63,852 nt of DNA from Microterricola pindariensis (GCF_002936985.1 NZ_MPZN01000018.1:1-63852); one strand, 5' to 3'. Positions 16,195 to 26,900 are shown, numbered from the stretch's first letter. Numbers and translations: made by a program. The notes: generated by a model not told the origin, from the letters alone.

Positions 16195-19020
16195 GTGTCA
16201 CTTTCGTCCTCGACAACCGTCGCGAGCCTCACCGCCGACCTCGCACCGAGCGGCCCCTTCGTCGGCGGGGCGACGCCGAGGCTTTCCTGGCGCACCCGGA
16301 GCGACGCCGCCGACTGGCTGCAGCGCAGCGCGCAACTGGAGATCCAGCGGGGCGGCGAGACACACCTGGCTGTGCAGGAGAGCGGCGACTCGAGTCTCGT
16401 CAACTGGCCATTCGCACCCATCGAGCCCAGGGAGCAGGTGATCGTGCGTGTGCGTGTGACTGGCACCGACGGCGCCAGCTCGCCGTGGAGCAGCCCACTC
16501 GAACTCGTCGGCGGCTTCCTGCCGGCGGGGGACTGGCGTGCGCAGATGATCGGCGCAGCGGATGCCGCAGAGCCGGGCGCCCCCTTCCTCGCCCGCCGCA
16601 CGCTCACCGTGACGGGCGCCATCGCGCGGGCCACGCTCTACGCTGCCGGCCACGGCGTCTACCAGGCCGCGGTCAACGGCCGCGACGTCGACGACCACGT
16701 GATGAAGCCGGGCTGGACCGGCTACACCCGCCGGCTGACCCACGAGACGAGCGACGTGACGGCGCTCCTCCGGCCGGGCGCCAACGAGATCACCGTGCGG
16801 GTGGCCGCCGGCTGGTACGCGGAGCGGCTGCGGCTGTTCGGCCCGCCGAAGGCCTTCTACGGAGAGCAGCCGGCCGTCGCGGCACAACTCGTCATCGAGT
16901 ACACCGACGGGCGCACCGAGACCCTCGTCACCGACGGCTCCTGGGAGTCCACCCTCGACGGGCCGCTGCGCGCCAGCGGCCTCTACGCGGGCGAGCACGT
17001 CGACTCCCGGCGCGCGCCGGCATCCGGCGTGGAGACGGGCTGGCTGCCCGTGCGGGTGGACGGTGCGAGCATCGTGCCGCGGATGAGCACGCAGCCGCCG
17101 GTGCGGGCCATCGAGGAGGTGCCGGTGCAACAGGTGATCACCGCGCCGAGCGGCGCCGTCATCCTGGACTTCGGCCAGAACCTCGTCGGAGTGCTGCGCA
17201 TCAGCGTGAACGGCGCGGCCGGCGACACCGTCACGCTGCGCCATGCGGAGGTGTTGGAGAACGGCGAGCTGGGCACCCGTCCGCTGCGCGAGGCGCAGGC
17301 GACGGACAGCTTCGTCTGCGACGGCTCCGGCCCGCAGGAGTGGCAGCCCGAGTTCACCTTTCACGGATTCCGCTACGCCGAGGTGAGCGGCTGGCCGGGC
17401 GACTTCGACCCGGCCGACGTCGTGGCCGTCGTGCTGCACACCGACATGGCCCGCACCGGCTGGTTCCACAGCTCGGATGCCACCCTCGACCGCTTCCACG
17501 AAAACGTGGTGTGGGGCATGCGCGGCAACTTCCTCTCCATCCCGACCGACTGCCCGCAGCGCAACGAGCGCCTCGGCTGGACGGGCGACATCGGGGTCTT
17601 CGCCCCCACCGCGAGCTACCTCTACGATTGCCGGTCGATGCTGGCATCCTGGCTCGAGGACCTCGCCATCGAGCAGCAGGCCTCCAACGGTGTCGTGCCG
17701 TTCTTCGTGCCCTCCTACGACCCCGCCGTTGCCGCGGCGGCCGGGTGGGGCGACGCGGCGACGGTCGTGCCGTGGGCCCTGTACGAGCGCTTCGGCGACG
17801 CCGGCGTGCTGGCCGAGCAATACGAGAGCATGTCGTCGTGGGTGGACACCATCGCGGCGCTCGCCGGGCAACGCCACCTCTGGGAGGGCGGCTTCCAGTT
17901 CGGCGACTGGCTCGACCCTGACGCCCCGCCGGAGAGCCCGGCGAAAGCGAAGGCCGACCCAGACATCGTCGCGACCGCCTATCTCTGGCGCAGCTCCGAC
18001 ATCCTGGCCAAGGCCGCGGCCGTGCTCGGCCACACCGCGGATGCCACCCGCTACCGCGAGCTCGCCGAGCGGGTCCGCACGGCCTTCCTGCGGGAGTACG
18101 CGACGGATGCCGGCCGTCTCGTCTCAGACTCCGCGACACCCTACGGCCTCGCGATCGTCTTCGGCTTGGCCAGGGACGATACCCAACGGCAGCAGTTCGG
18201 CGATCGACTCGCCACACTCGTGCGCTCCTCCGGCTACCTGATCAGCACTGGTTTTCTCGGCACACCGCTCGTCACCGACGCCCTGAGCAGCACCGGCCAC
18301 CACGATGCAGCCGCCCGGCTCCTGTTCCAGAAGCAGTGCCCCTCCTGGCTCTACCAGGTGCGGATGGGGGCCACGACGGTCTGGGAGCGCTGGGACAGCA
18401 TGCTCGAGGACGGCTCGATCAACCCGGGCCAGATGACCAGCTTCAACCACTACTCGCTGGGCTCCGTCGCCGACTGGATGCACCGTGAGCTCGGCGGGCT
18501 CTCGCCCTTGGAGCCCGGCTACCGGCGAATCCGGATCGCGCCGCGACCGGTTCCGCAGTTGCAGCACGCGCAGACGGAGCACGACACGCCATACGGGCGG
18601 GCGGCATCCGGCTGGGAGCGCACCGCGGCCGGCCTCGTCGTGACCGCGGTCATCCCGCCGAACACTCGCGCCGAGGTGCTCCTGCCCGGGGCGGCCAGGC
18701 CGTTCGAGGTCGGATCCGGGAGGCACGAGTGGCGGCTGGACGGACACGAGGAGTCTGGGCAACTCCCGAACCACGAGCTCGGTTCGCAGACGCCGCTGGC
18801 CGAGATCATCGATGACGAGCAGGCGTTCAGCGCCATCATCGACGCCATCGAGTCCGTGGACGCGGACCGGGCGCGGGCGTTCCACCGCGAGACGAAATGG
18901 CGCGGGGACACCAGCCTCGGCGACGTCTCCTTCTTCCTGCAGGGCCCGGTCGGGCAGAGCGTCACCGCGGCCATCGCAGCGCTCAATGCGGCCCGCGCGC
19001 GTGCGAGGGCGGGCAAGTGA
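16195..19020 (+). CDS. Alpha-L-rhamnosidase, GH78 (second copy, with C-terminal extension)
   Basis: GTG 16195 is preceded by AAGGAGC. The 941-residue protein has an N-terminal fibronectin-like domain (about 1-115, ending SSPWSSPLELVGGF), the Bac_rhamnosid N domain (YQAAVNGRDVDDHVMKPGW; ILDFGQNLVGVLRI) and the catalytic barrel with DCPQRNERLGWTGD and GATTVWERWDSM. After the usual C-terminal beta domain comes an extra stretch of about 95 residues, rich in acidic and helix-forming residues, absent from the first GH78 here. No signal peptide is seen. It follows the importer genes by 50 bases and overlaps the GH43 gene, so it acts on imported rhamnosides. Confidence 0.93.
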   Translation: MSLSSSTTVASLTADLAPSGPFVGGATPRLSWRTRSDAADWLQRSAQLEIQRGGETHLAVQESGDSSLVNWPFAPIEPREQVIVRVRVTGTDGASSPWSSPLELVGGFLPAGDWRAQMIGAADAAEPGAPFLARRTLTVTGAIARATLYAAGHGVYQAAVNGRDVDDHVMKPGWTGYTRRLTHETSDVTALLRPGANEITVRVAAGWYAERLRLFGPPKAFYGEQPAVAAQLVIEYTDGRTETLVTDGSWESTLDGPLRASGLYAGEHVDSRRAPASGVETGWLPVRVDGASIVPRMSTQPPVRAIEEVPVQQVITAPSGAVILDFGQNLVGVLRISVNGAAGDTVTLRHAEVLENGELGTRPLREAQATDSFVCDGSGPQEWQPEFTFHGFRYAEVSGWPGDFDPADVVAVVLHTDMARTGWFHSSDATLDRFHENVVWGMRGNFLSIPTDCPQRNERLGWTGDIGVFAPTASYLYDCRSMLASWLEDLAIEQQASNGVVPFFVPSYDPAVAAAAGWGDAATVVPWALYERFGDAGVLAEQYESMSSWVDTIAALAGQRHLWEGGFQFGDWLDPDAPPESPAKAKADPDIVATAYLWRSSDILAKAAAVLGHTADATRYRELAERVRTAFLREYATDAGRLVSDSATPYGLAIVFGLARDDTQRQQFGDRLATLVRSSGYLISTGFLGTPLVTDALSSTGHHDAAARLLFQKQCPSWLYQVRMGATTVWERWDSMLEDGSINPGQMTSFNHYSLGSVADWMHRELGGLSPLEPGYRRIRIAPRPVPQLQHAQTEHDTPYGRAASGWERTAAGLVVTAVIPPNTRAEVLLPGAARPFEVGSGRHEWRLDGHEESGQLPNHELGSQTPLAEIIDDEQAFSAIIDAIESVDADRARAFHRETKWRGDTSLGDVSFFLQGPVGQSVTAAIAALNAARARARAGK

Positions 19021-20474
19021 GCCGTCCAATCCTGCCGGGCTTCCACCCGGACCCCACGATCTGCCGCGTCGGGGACGACTTCTACCTTGCCACGTCGAGT
19101 TTCGAGTACTTTCCGGGTGTCCCGCTCTTCCACAGCACCGACCTGCTCACCTGGACGCAGCTCGGGAACGTGCTGGACCGACCATCCCAGCTGCCATTGA
19201 CCGCGCAGTCCGGCGGAATCTTCGCGCCGACGCTGCGACACCACGACGGCCGCTTCTGGATGATCACCACCCAGATCGACCGCATTGCGGATGGCCACCT
19301 CATCGTCACGGCCACCGACCCGGCCGGGCCGTGGTCCGAGCCGGTCTTCACGACGGGCACGCTCGGCATTGACCCCGATCTGGCCTGGGACGATGACGGA
19401 GTCTGCCACCTGAGCTGGACGAGGTTCTCGCCTACTGGCAGTGAGATCGTCCAGGCCCGCCTCGACCCGGAATCCGGAGCCCTGCTCTCCCCGCCGAAGC
19501 CGCTCTGGAACGGCACCGGGCTGGCGCACGCCGAGGCTCCGCACCTGCACCGCCGCGGTGACTGGTGGTACCTGCTCATCGCCGAGGGCGGCACGGAGCG
19601 CGGCCACGCCGTCTCGATCGCCCGGTCCCGCTCGATCGACGGGCCGTTCGAGTCGAACCCGGCGAACCCGATCCTCTCCCACCGCAGCACCGACCACCCC
19701 GTGCAGAACACCGGCCACGCCGACCTCGTGCAGCTGCCGAGCGGCGACTGGGCGATGGTCTACCTCGGTGTGCGCCCGCGCGGCATGACCCCGGGCTTCC
19801 ACGTGAACGGTCGGGAGACCTTCCTGGCCGGCATCGACTGGGTCGACGACTGGCCCGTCGTCGACGAGTCACGCCATCTGGCGCCGCCCGCGCAGACGGG
19901 CTTCGTCGATCGATTCGATACCGCAGAACTGGATCCGCGCTGGATCTCGCCCGGCGGCCCGCCCGAGGCGCTCCTCACGCGGGGCGTGGGCGGCGGAGTG
20001 ACGGTGCCGCCGCTTGGTGAGGCGCCCGACGCGTTCCTCGGCGTGCGCACCCGCGACGAGCGCTGGCAAGCCGAGCTCACCGTCGCCGCCGGTGACGCCG
20101 CCCTCGTGCTGCGCCTCGACGCGGCCCACCTGGTGCGGGTCGAGACGGACGCCGGCAGCATTCGTGCTTCCGCCCGCATCGGCGACCTCGACATCCCGCT
20201 CGGGCAGGCAGAGCGCCCCGCGGAGGGCGTCGTCCTCGCCATCCGGGCCGACGATGCCCCGACGGGCATCGGCGTGCGCAGCGGCCCCGACATCCTGCGC
20301 CTCGGCACCGTGCGGGCCGGCGTCTTCGCCGAGCTGGCCAGTCTGGACGGCCGGTACGTCTCCACCGAGGTCGCCGGCGGATTCACCGGCCGCGTCATCG
20401 GTTTCTCGCCCGCAGCACGCGGCGGCACGATCAGCAGCTTCTCCACCCATCGAATCGACGAGGACGACGCATGA
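19017..20474 (+). CDS. Glycoside hydrolase family 43 (beta-xylosidase/arabinofuranosidase-like)
   Basis: GTG 19017 overlaps the rhamnosidase stop. The 485-residue enzyme has the GH43 five-bladed propeller with catalytic base in GFHPDPTICRVGDDFYLA, the pKa-tuning Asp in GIDPDLAWDDDG and the acid Glu in AHAEAPHLHRRGDWWYLL. The last 190 residues form the beta-sandwich (GH43_C2) found in beta-xylosidases, ending in ISSFSTHRI. It is cytoplasmic. It likely removes xylose or arabinose from imported oligosaccharides or glycosides; which sugar cannot be told from sequence alone. Confidence 0.9.
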   Translation: MSRPILPGFHPDPTICRVGDDFYLATSSFEYFPGVPLFHSTDLLTWTQLGNVLDRPSQLPLTAQSGGIFAPTLRHHDGRFWMITTQIDRIADGHLIVTATDPAGPWSEPVFTTGTLGIDPDLAWDDDGVCHLSWTRFSPTGSEIVQARLDPESGALLSPPKPLWNGTGLAHAEAPHLHRRGDWWYLLIAEGGTERGHAVSIARSRSIDGPFESNPANPILSHRSTDHPVQNTGHADLVQLPSGDWAMVYLGVRPRGMTPGFHVNGRETFLAGIDWVDDWPVVDESRHLAPPAQTGFVDRFDTAELDPRWISPGGPPEALLTRGVGGGVTVPPLGEAPDAFLGVRTRDERWQAELTVAAGDAALVLRLDAAHLVRVETDAGSIRASARIGDLDIPLGQAERPAEGVVLAIRADDAPTGIGVRSGPDILRLGTVRAGVFAELASLDGRYVSTEVAGGFTGRVIGFSPAARGGTISSFSTHRIDEDDA

Positions 20475-21418
20475 GCATCATCACCATTCCCGACACCGGC
20501 TACGTCTTCCCGCAGTTCCGCCCGCCGGTCTCCGCGGGCCGCTCGCCAGTTCCCGCCGGAACGACGGCACATCTCGGCCTGAGCTACGCGCTGCTGGAGG
20601 GCTATCGCGAGCTGGGCCTCGACCTGTACGTCCCGACGGATCGCCCCGGCCCGGTTCCCTGCGTCATCTGGATCCACGGTGGGGCCTGGCTGAGTGGCGA
20701 CCGCCGCTACTTCCCCGACATCTGGCCGGAGGGGATCGTGTTCGACGGGCTCGTCGCGCGCGGCTATGCCGTCGCGACCATCGACTACCGGCATGCCCGT
20801 GAGGCGAGCTTCCCGGCCCAGCTGCACGACGCCAAGGCGGCCGTCCGCTACCTGCGACAGTTCGCCGAGGAGCTCGGCATCGACCCGACGCGTTTCGCCG
20901 TGTGGGGCGAGTCGGCCGGTGGCCATCTCGCCGCCCTCGTCGGCCTGGTGTCCGGCCGGCCAGAGCTCGAGGGCTCGGTCGGGGTCGCGGATGGCGACAG
21001 CTCCGTGTCGGCCGTCGTCGACTGGTACGGCGTCAGCGACGTGGCGACGATGCCCGCCTTCGCCGACGCCGCCTTCCCGGATGCCGACCCTGATGCCGAG
21101 GCGGAGGGCGGCTGGCACGGCGAGGAACCGATCGACGTCGTGCTCGCGGGCGTGGTCGACCGGGCGGCGGCAGAGCGGGACTTCTCTCCCGTGAGCCATG
21201 TGTCCGCGGCCGCGCCGCCCTTCCTCCTCGTGCACGGTGACTCAGACGGGCTCGTGCCCATCGGGCAGAGCGTGCTCCTGCATGAGCGCCTGCGCGCCGC
21301 GGGCGCACCGGTGCACTTCCACTCCGTCCCGGGCGCCGACCACGTCTGGATCGGCGTGGACATGGAACCTCTCGTGACCGAGGCGCTCGACTTCCTCGAT
21401 GGGGTGCTGGGCGGTTAG
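20471..21418 (+). CDS. Alpha/beta hydrolase (BD-FAE-like esterase)
   Basis: ATG 20471 overlaps the GH43 stop. The 315-residue protein has HGGAWLSGD, YRHAREASFPAQLHDAKAAVRYLR, nucleophile elbow GESAGGHLA (about residue 142), Asp in HGDSDGLVP and His in GADHVW. This pattern (HGGAW plus the PAQLHD segment) is that of bifunctional acyl esterases that deacetylate plant polysaccharides. The first esterase (4873) shares the same architecture but the two are clearly divergent, so each may take a different acyl ester. It closes the operon that starts at 10551. Confidence 0.87.
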   Translation: MSIITIPDTGYVFPQFRPPVSAGRSPVPAGTTAHLGLSYALLEGYRELGLDLYVPTDRPGPVPCVIWIHGGAWLSGDRRYFPDIWPEGIVFDGLVARGYAVATIDYRHAREASFPAQLHDAKAAVRYLRQFAEELGIDPTRFAVWGESAGGHLAALVGLVSGRPELEGSVGVADGDSSVSAVVDWYGVSDVATMPAFADAAFPDADPDAEAEGGWHGEEPIDVVLAGVVDRAAAERDFSPVSHVSAAAPPFLLVHGDSDGLVPIGQSVLLHERLRAAGAPVHFHSVPGADHVWIGVDMEPLVTEALDFLDGVLGG

Positions 21419-21474
21419 GAAGCCCCGGGCTCCGGGCCCAGCACCCGCATCGGCTGCGGACTCCGCTCAGCGCG

Positions 21475-22440
21475 TCAGCCGCAGTCCGCCAGCCGCAGTT
21501 CGTCCGCGGAGAAGTCAACCGGCACCAGCGTGACGCGCTCGGCCGGGCTGTCATTCGGCGAGTGGAAGACCAGGCGGCTGCTCCCGCCGCTCGGGGTGAA
21601 GATCATCCCGTGCCCGCCGTTCACCGGCCAGAGCGGCTCCGGCTCCTGGGACCACGGCCCGAGCACCGTGCCGGAGTCCGACGTCGCGACGCCCATCGCG
21701 TATCCCTGTTCGCCGAAGCTGGACCAGAGCATCTGCAGGCGCCCGGCCGGCGAGCGGAGCAGGAACGGCCCATCGGTGAAGAGCGGGTCCTTCGCCAGCC
21801 GGAGCTGCGCGGGCGGTTCGACCCCCTCCGGGAACGTGAGCGGCCTGCTCCACGGCGCAGAGGATGCGCGGAACAACAGCTCGGGGGAGCCGAGCGGCGC
21901 GCGCAGGTCCGCAGACATCCGCTGCGCGTACATCTCGCCGTCTGCGATCCCGGCTGCGCCATCCGGCCCGCCCTCAGCTCCGCGGCTGAAGACGAGCCAG
22001 GGCTCGGCCGCGTCGTCGATGAAGAGGGTGCCGTCGAGGCAGGGGAACTCCTGCGGGGTGACCGGCCCGTCACTCCAGGGGAGGTAGGGGCCGGTCGCCT
22101 GCTCCGACACCAGCACGGCCACGCCGCGCACGCGCGTCTCTGACGACGCGAACGTGGCGAAGAGGTAGAAGCGCCCCGCGAGGCGGAACACCTCCGGCGC
22201 CCAATACTGGGTGTCCGACCAGAAGTCGGCAGGCGGCCGGAACGCCGCGAACGGGCCGTGCCAGTGCTCCAGGTCGGTGCTGGTGTAGCAGTCGAATCCG
22301 GTGGCCGACCCGCCCCACAGATTCTCGTCGCTCGTGCCGAAGAGCACGTAGGCGCCCGGCTCGGTCTCGAGGATGAACGGGTCGCGCATCCTGATCTCGG
22401 AGAGGAGCAGCCCGGCGGTCTCCAACGGCGTCGTCGTCAC
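21475..22440 (-). CDS. Glycoside hydrolase family 43 protein
   Basis: The 321-residue protein starts at a GTG just after the GH1 stop (12-base gap). It has RDPFILETEPGAYVLFGTSD at the N-terminus with the base Asp, YWAPEVFRLAGRFYLFATF, LDGTLFIDDAAEPWLVFSRG and KDPLFTDGPFLL, all landmarks of the GH43 propeller. The C-terminal NGGHGMIF segment supplies the conserved His. It is a single-domain enzyme without a signal peptide, probably an exo-acting arabinosidase or xylosidase. It is convergent with the esterase and probably cotranscribed with the GH1 gene. Confidence 0.82.
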   Translation of the reverse strand: MTTTPLETAGLLLSEIRMRDPFILETEPGAYVLFGTSDENLWGGSATGFDCYTSTDLEHWHGPFAAFRPPADFWSDTQYWAPEVFRLAGRFYLFATFASSETRVRGVAVLVSEQATGPYLPWSDGPVTPQEFPCLDGTLFIDDAAEPWLVFSRGAEGGPDGAAGIADGEMYAQRMSADLRAPLGSPELLFRASSAPWSRPLTFPEGVEPPAQLRLAKDPLFTDGPFLLRSPAGRLQMLWSSFGEQGYAMGVATSDSGTVLGPWSQEPEPLWPVNGGHGMIFTPSGGSSRLVFHSPNDSPAERVTLVPVDFSADELRLADCG

Positions 22441-22452
22441 GGTTCCGTCCCG

Positions 22453-23709
22453 CTAGGCGCGGGCCGGCACGGCAGCGCGCTGTGCCGCGACGATCGCGCC
22501 GTAGACGCCGGCGCTCGGCTTGGCCGTGCGCTCGAAGGTGGTGCGGTCCACGGAGTGCAGGCCGAGCTGGTGGCCGTAGCCGAAGACCCACTCGAAGTTG
22601 TCCATCAGGGTCCAGTGGCAGTAGCCGAGCACGGGCACGCCGTCGGAGATGGCCTCCAAGAGCCCCGCAAGCGACGGTTCGATGAAGGCAGCGCGCACTG
22701 CGTCGTCGGGGGTGCTCGCACCATGCTCGGTGACGAAGACCGGCACGCCGCTCACCGCGTGGGCGTAGCGAGCGGCGCCGCCGAGGGAGGCCGCATCCAC
22801 GGCGGATCCCATCTCGTTGATGATGGAGCCCGCGGCAGGGGGCAGCTGCCCGTCGGGGCCGAACCAGAGGCGCTCGTAGTTCTGCACGCCGATGAAATCG
22901 TCCTCCCGCGCCAGACGCAGCCAGTGATCGTAGACATCGGCACGCTTGGCGTCGCGAGCTGCCTCGCCGCCCTCCGCGGCACAATCATCGGAGATGGCGA
23001 TCGACAGGCCCACCGGCAGCTCCGGTCGGCGCTGCTTGATGGCCGCCTTGGCCGCCAGGTGGGCGTTCGTCATGCCGGTCTGCATGCCGGCGAAATCGGC
23101 TGGAACCATCACATTGCCCGCCCGGTACGCCTCGACTCCTGCGGCGGCGGATGCGGCATCGAGAGTCTCCTGGGTGAGCGCGGTGATGAAATCGGGCAGG
23201 CCTGCCCACGCCAGCATCTGGGGCAGATTCGGCTCATTGAAGGTGACGGCCGCGGCGATGCGGTCGCCGAAGCGGTCCATCACCACGCCGCAGAATCGCG
23301 CAAACAGCTCCGAGGACTCGGCGTCGATCCACGCTCCGCGCTTCGCGAACCAGTGCGGCGAGGTGAAGTGGCTGAAGGTGACGAGCGGGGCGAGCCCACG
23401 CTCGAGGCATCCGTCGACGATGGCCTCGTAGTGCGCCAGCGCCTCCTCATTGAACTCGCCCTCGGCCGGCTCGATCCTGGCCCATTCCACCGAGAAGCGG
23501 TAGGCGTTCAACCCCATGCCGGCAACGAGGTCGAGATCCTCGCTCCACCGCCGGTAGCCGTCGCAAGCGGGGCCGGACGGCTCCACGAAGATCGTGGGGG
23601 TGACGTTCTCGAGGAACCAGGTGTCGCTGTCGCGGTTGTCCCCCTCGCTCTGGTGGCCTGCCGTTGCCACGCCCCAGAAGAACTGATCGGGAAAGTTGCC
23701 GAGAACCAT
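22453..23709 (-). CDS. Beta-glucosidase-type glycoside hydrolase family 1
   Basis: Start ATG 23709 is preceded by AGGAAGT on the coding strand and gives the standard GH1 beginning (FPDQFFWGVATAGHQSEGDN). The 418-residue TIM-barrel enzyme keeps the acid/base Glu in TFNEPN (about residue 155) and the nucleophile Glu in VTEHGA (about 335; a variant of the usual TENG). W/E residues of the aglycone pocket are in HWTLMDNFEWVFGYGHQLGL. It would release glucose from beta-glucosides, such as the inner sugar of rutin after rhamnose removal. A copy of the candidate IclR operator lies 124 bases upstream. Confidence 0.92.
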   Translation of the reverse strand: MVLGNFPDQFFWGVATAGHQSEGDNRDSDTWFLENVTPTIFVEPSGPACDGYRRWSEDLDLVAGMGLNAYRFSVEWARIEPAEGEFNEEALAHYEAIVDGCLERGLAPLVTFSHFTSPHWFAKRGAWIDAESSELFARFCGVVMDRFGDRIAAAVTFNEPNLPQMLAWAGLPDFITALTQETLDAASAAAGVEAYRAGNVMVPADFAGMQTGMTNAHLAAKAAIKQRRPELPVGLSIAISDDCAAEGGEAARDAKRADVYDHWLRLAREDDFIGVQNYERLWFGPDGQLPPAAGSIINEMGSAVDAASLGGAARYAHAVSGVPVFVTEHGASTPDDAVRAAFIEPSLAGLLEAISDGVPVLGYCHWTLMDNFEWVFGYGHQLGLHSVDRTTFERTAKPSAGVYGAIVAAQRAAVPARA

Positions 23710-23832
23710 GGGATACCACTTCCTTGTCTGAGAAAGGCGGCGCGTGCCGATGACGCGGCCTGTCGGCCGCTGGCTGCGCGAGCGGTTCGACGTACTCAGG
23801 TTCGCGGAGCTGAGTACCCAATGCACTCGTGA

Positions 23833-23847
23833 TTCCGTTGATTGGGA
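23833..23847. promoter_or_regulatory. Candidate IclR operator 3 (upstream of GH1)
   Basis: TTCCGTTGATTGGGA, read on the other strand as TCCCAATCAACGGAA, matches the operator at 10380-10394 in 12 of 15 bases. It lies between the GH1 start and the stop of the membrane glycosidase-like gene. The 206-base gap (23710-23915) holds no gene. Confidence 0.5.
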
Positions 23848-23915
23848 GAACCGGGACGTGCACCACCGGGTCGGGCACGACGCCGGCCCGCGCCGGGTGG
23901 CCCTACCCCGCGGCC

Positions 23916-26900
23916 CTACTCCGCGGGCACCGAACGGGTCTGCGCCCGATTCCCCGGCCGGCGCGAGCCGCGAGTCCGGGAGAGCGCCAGCAGGAGCCCG
24001 AGCAGGATCAACACACCGCCGGCCGCGGTCGCGTACCACGGCGTCGCCAGGGGGATCTCGAGATAGACCGTCAGGCCGAGGATGCGCGAGAGCCCCCACG
24101 GCAGCAGTGACATCTCGTCATTCCAGGCGGTGAGCGCCTGCTCCAGACCGACCGCGCCGAGGAAGCCGCCCAGGGCTGCGAGCACGAAACCGCAGGCGGC
24201 GAGAACCGTCCCCGTTGCCCGGCGTGCGCCGATCTGGCCGCCGAGCGCCCACGCGGCGGCGACGATCACCCAGAGGAACAGGGCGAAACCGAGCGTGATG
24301 TAGGCCGTCCGTGCGAGCGGGTCGGTCCAGAAGCCGAACCAGTAGTAGCCGGGCCCGCGCACGGCGAGCACCGCCAGCAGCAACAGCGTGCGCAGCAGCA
24401 CGGCCCCACCGGCCGCCGCGATGATCGGCCAGGCCGAGCGCCGGCGCAGCGCGAGCGCGATGACCGCGGCGAACAGCAGCCAGGCAACCGTGGTGAACAA
24501 CACGTGTGACGGCGCCAGGAACCAGGTGTAGATGCCGCGGCTGAGCAGCAGCAGGGCCGCCGGCACGGCGACGAGCAGCACCCGCGAGCCGGTGGAGAGG
24601 CCGGCGACGGCATCCGCCGCGCGCCACGGGCGTGTCCCGGCGAGCCACAGCGCCCGCGCCGCCGCGGCGCCCGGCCAGGACGCGCAGCGCGGCCAGCGGG
24701 CCAGCATGCCGAGCGCGAGCCAGAGCACGAGCAGAGCGCCGGCCACTCGGGCCAGCCACGCCATCGGCAGGTCGAGGGCCGCTCTGGTCTCGCCGATCCG
24801 AGCCGCCGTGAGGTTGAAGGCGGGCAGCTCGATCGAGTTGCCGTAGCGGGCCTCGTGCTCGGCCGCGAAGCCGTCGAACGCCGTGCGTGCGACCGCCCAC
24901 TGCTCCCGTGCCTCAGTGGAACCGGTATCGAGCCACTGGCTGTGCCGCAACACCATGGTGCGGTAGGAACCGAGCGTCTCGAACAGGTTCACCTGGTAGT
25001 CGAGGGTGTCGACGAACTGCGCGTGCAGCGCTGGATCCTTCCACGTCGACGGGTCGGATGCCGCCACGGCGTCGCGCATCGCGACGGCGGTGCGCACGGC
25101 GTCGACGCCGCCGGCGATGGCGGTCTCGAGCTCTGCTCGACTCACCTCGTAGATCACCGAGAGCACGGCGCTGTCGCCGGTGAGGATGTCCCATTCGAAG
25201 ATCCACATCATGGGCGGCGGCTCGAGCCCGAGCGCCTCGACCCGTTGCTCGGCGAACGGGCCGATGTAGAGGCCGGCGGTCACGGCATCCCGGGACTGGG
25301 ACATGGCCGTCGCCAGGGTCTGCGCGGTGGCCGGATCCTCGGAGAACCACTCGTGGATCCAATCGGCCGTGATCGCCGCCGGATCCTGCCCGGGGTCGCG
25401 GGCCAGCCGCACCGCGAGCTCGGTGTTCAGCTCGTAGAGCTGCCAGAAGCCGGCCTTCAGCTCGAGCGTCATCGGCCCGGCACGCCACGGCCCACCGTCC
25501 TGGGTCCAGGTCCAGATGCCCTCGACCTGCGGGTTGGCGGCGATGAAGTGGGTGAGCGCGCTCTGGTAGAGCGAGCCGAGGTCGTTCGGCAGTGCGCCGA
25601 AGGCCTCGAACTCGCGCCGGCTCTGAAACTCGACGATGCGCCGCTGACTGCCGGTCTCCAGCGTGGTGTTCAACGGCAGGTAGCTGTAGAAGTCTCCGAG
25701 CGTGTATTTCGTCGAGACGACGAGCGCGGGGGAGTCGATGCCGTCGAGCACCTGGGCGTAGGAGTCGGGATTCGTGTGCATGTCGCCGACCGCGCCGACG
25801 CCGACACTCCAGGAGCGGAAGATCACCTCGCGCCCGGCCGACTCGGCCTGCGCGCTGAAAGCGGTGAGCATGGCGCGCACCGCATCCACCGAGGTCACCG
25901 CCAGGTCGGAGTAGTAGTCCCACCCCGGCAAGTCGTAGACCCGGCCGGCCTCGCCGATGCGCACGACCACGCCGTCGACGGCGGGCAGGGCAGCGTAGAG
26001 TTCGTCGAGCCCGGCCCGGTAGACGTCCCAGAACGCCGGGTCTTCGGTCGCGAGGCCGCCGAAGTCGCGCTCGAAGTACCGTGCCAGCGGATCGCTCAGC
26101 GCGAGCATGTCGGTGCGCATGTACACCTTCATGCCCAGCTCCTCTGCGTCGTCGAAGAGCGGGCCGAAGGCCCGCTGCATCGCGAGCGCGCGCTCTCGGT
26201 GCGGATCACCGGCCGGGTACACGGCCGTGCCATCCTCGACACCGTCGAAGGTGACGTACTCGATGAAGCCGGGAACGGCGATCGCGTTGTAGCCGAGGGC
26301 GAGGGAGTGGCGAACGAAGGCGTGGAACTCGCTCGTCGCCCGCGCCATCTCCTCGGCATCGATGTAGGGCGCCTCGGCGAGCATCACGTCTTTGAACGCG
26401 TTGGAGTTGTGGGAGTAGTCGGTGCCCGTCGCGTACGCCGCGGCATCCGCCTTCACACCGACGGCACCGAGGTCGACCATGCGAAACGGCAGGGCGGAGT
26501 CGACGGTGCGGCCGAGGTTCTCGGTGATGGGGCGGCCGGCGCGCACCGCGGCGGCCAGGTCATAGACACCGAGCACGGCGCCGGCGCGGCTGGGCGCGGT
26601 GATGGTGATCGCCTGCTCCGTGCCCGAGAGCGTGTAGCTCTGCTCGCTCTCCGGCTCGAGGGCGTCGTAGCGCACGGTGAGCGTCGCCGTGCCCGTCGTG
26701 CCGCCGGCTCCGGCGGCGGCCTCCCGCAATGCGTCGAGCGCGGTGCTCGTGCGTAGGTCGCCGGGGGCATCGATGCTCGTGAGCTCTGGCGGCAGCACGA
26801 CGGGTGAGGCCGGTGCCACGGTCAGCTCTTCCACGGGGATCCCCACCGCGGGCTGAGCGCTCAGGCCGAGGGCATCGGAGACTTGAACGGCCACGCCGGC

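Noticed and set aside
23710-23915. Additional small gene between GH1 and the membrane glycosidase-like gene
   Set aside because: No frame has a ribosome site and conserved features; the gap holds the GH1 promoter and candidate operator.
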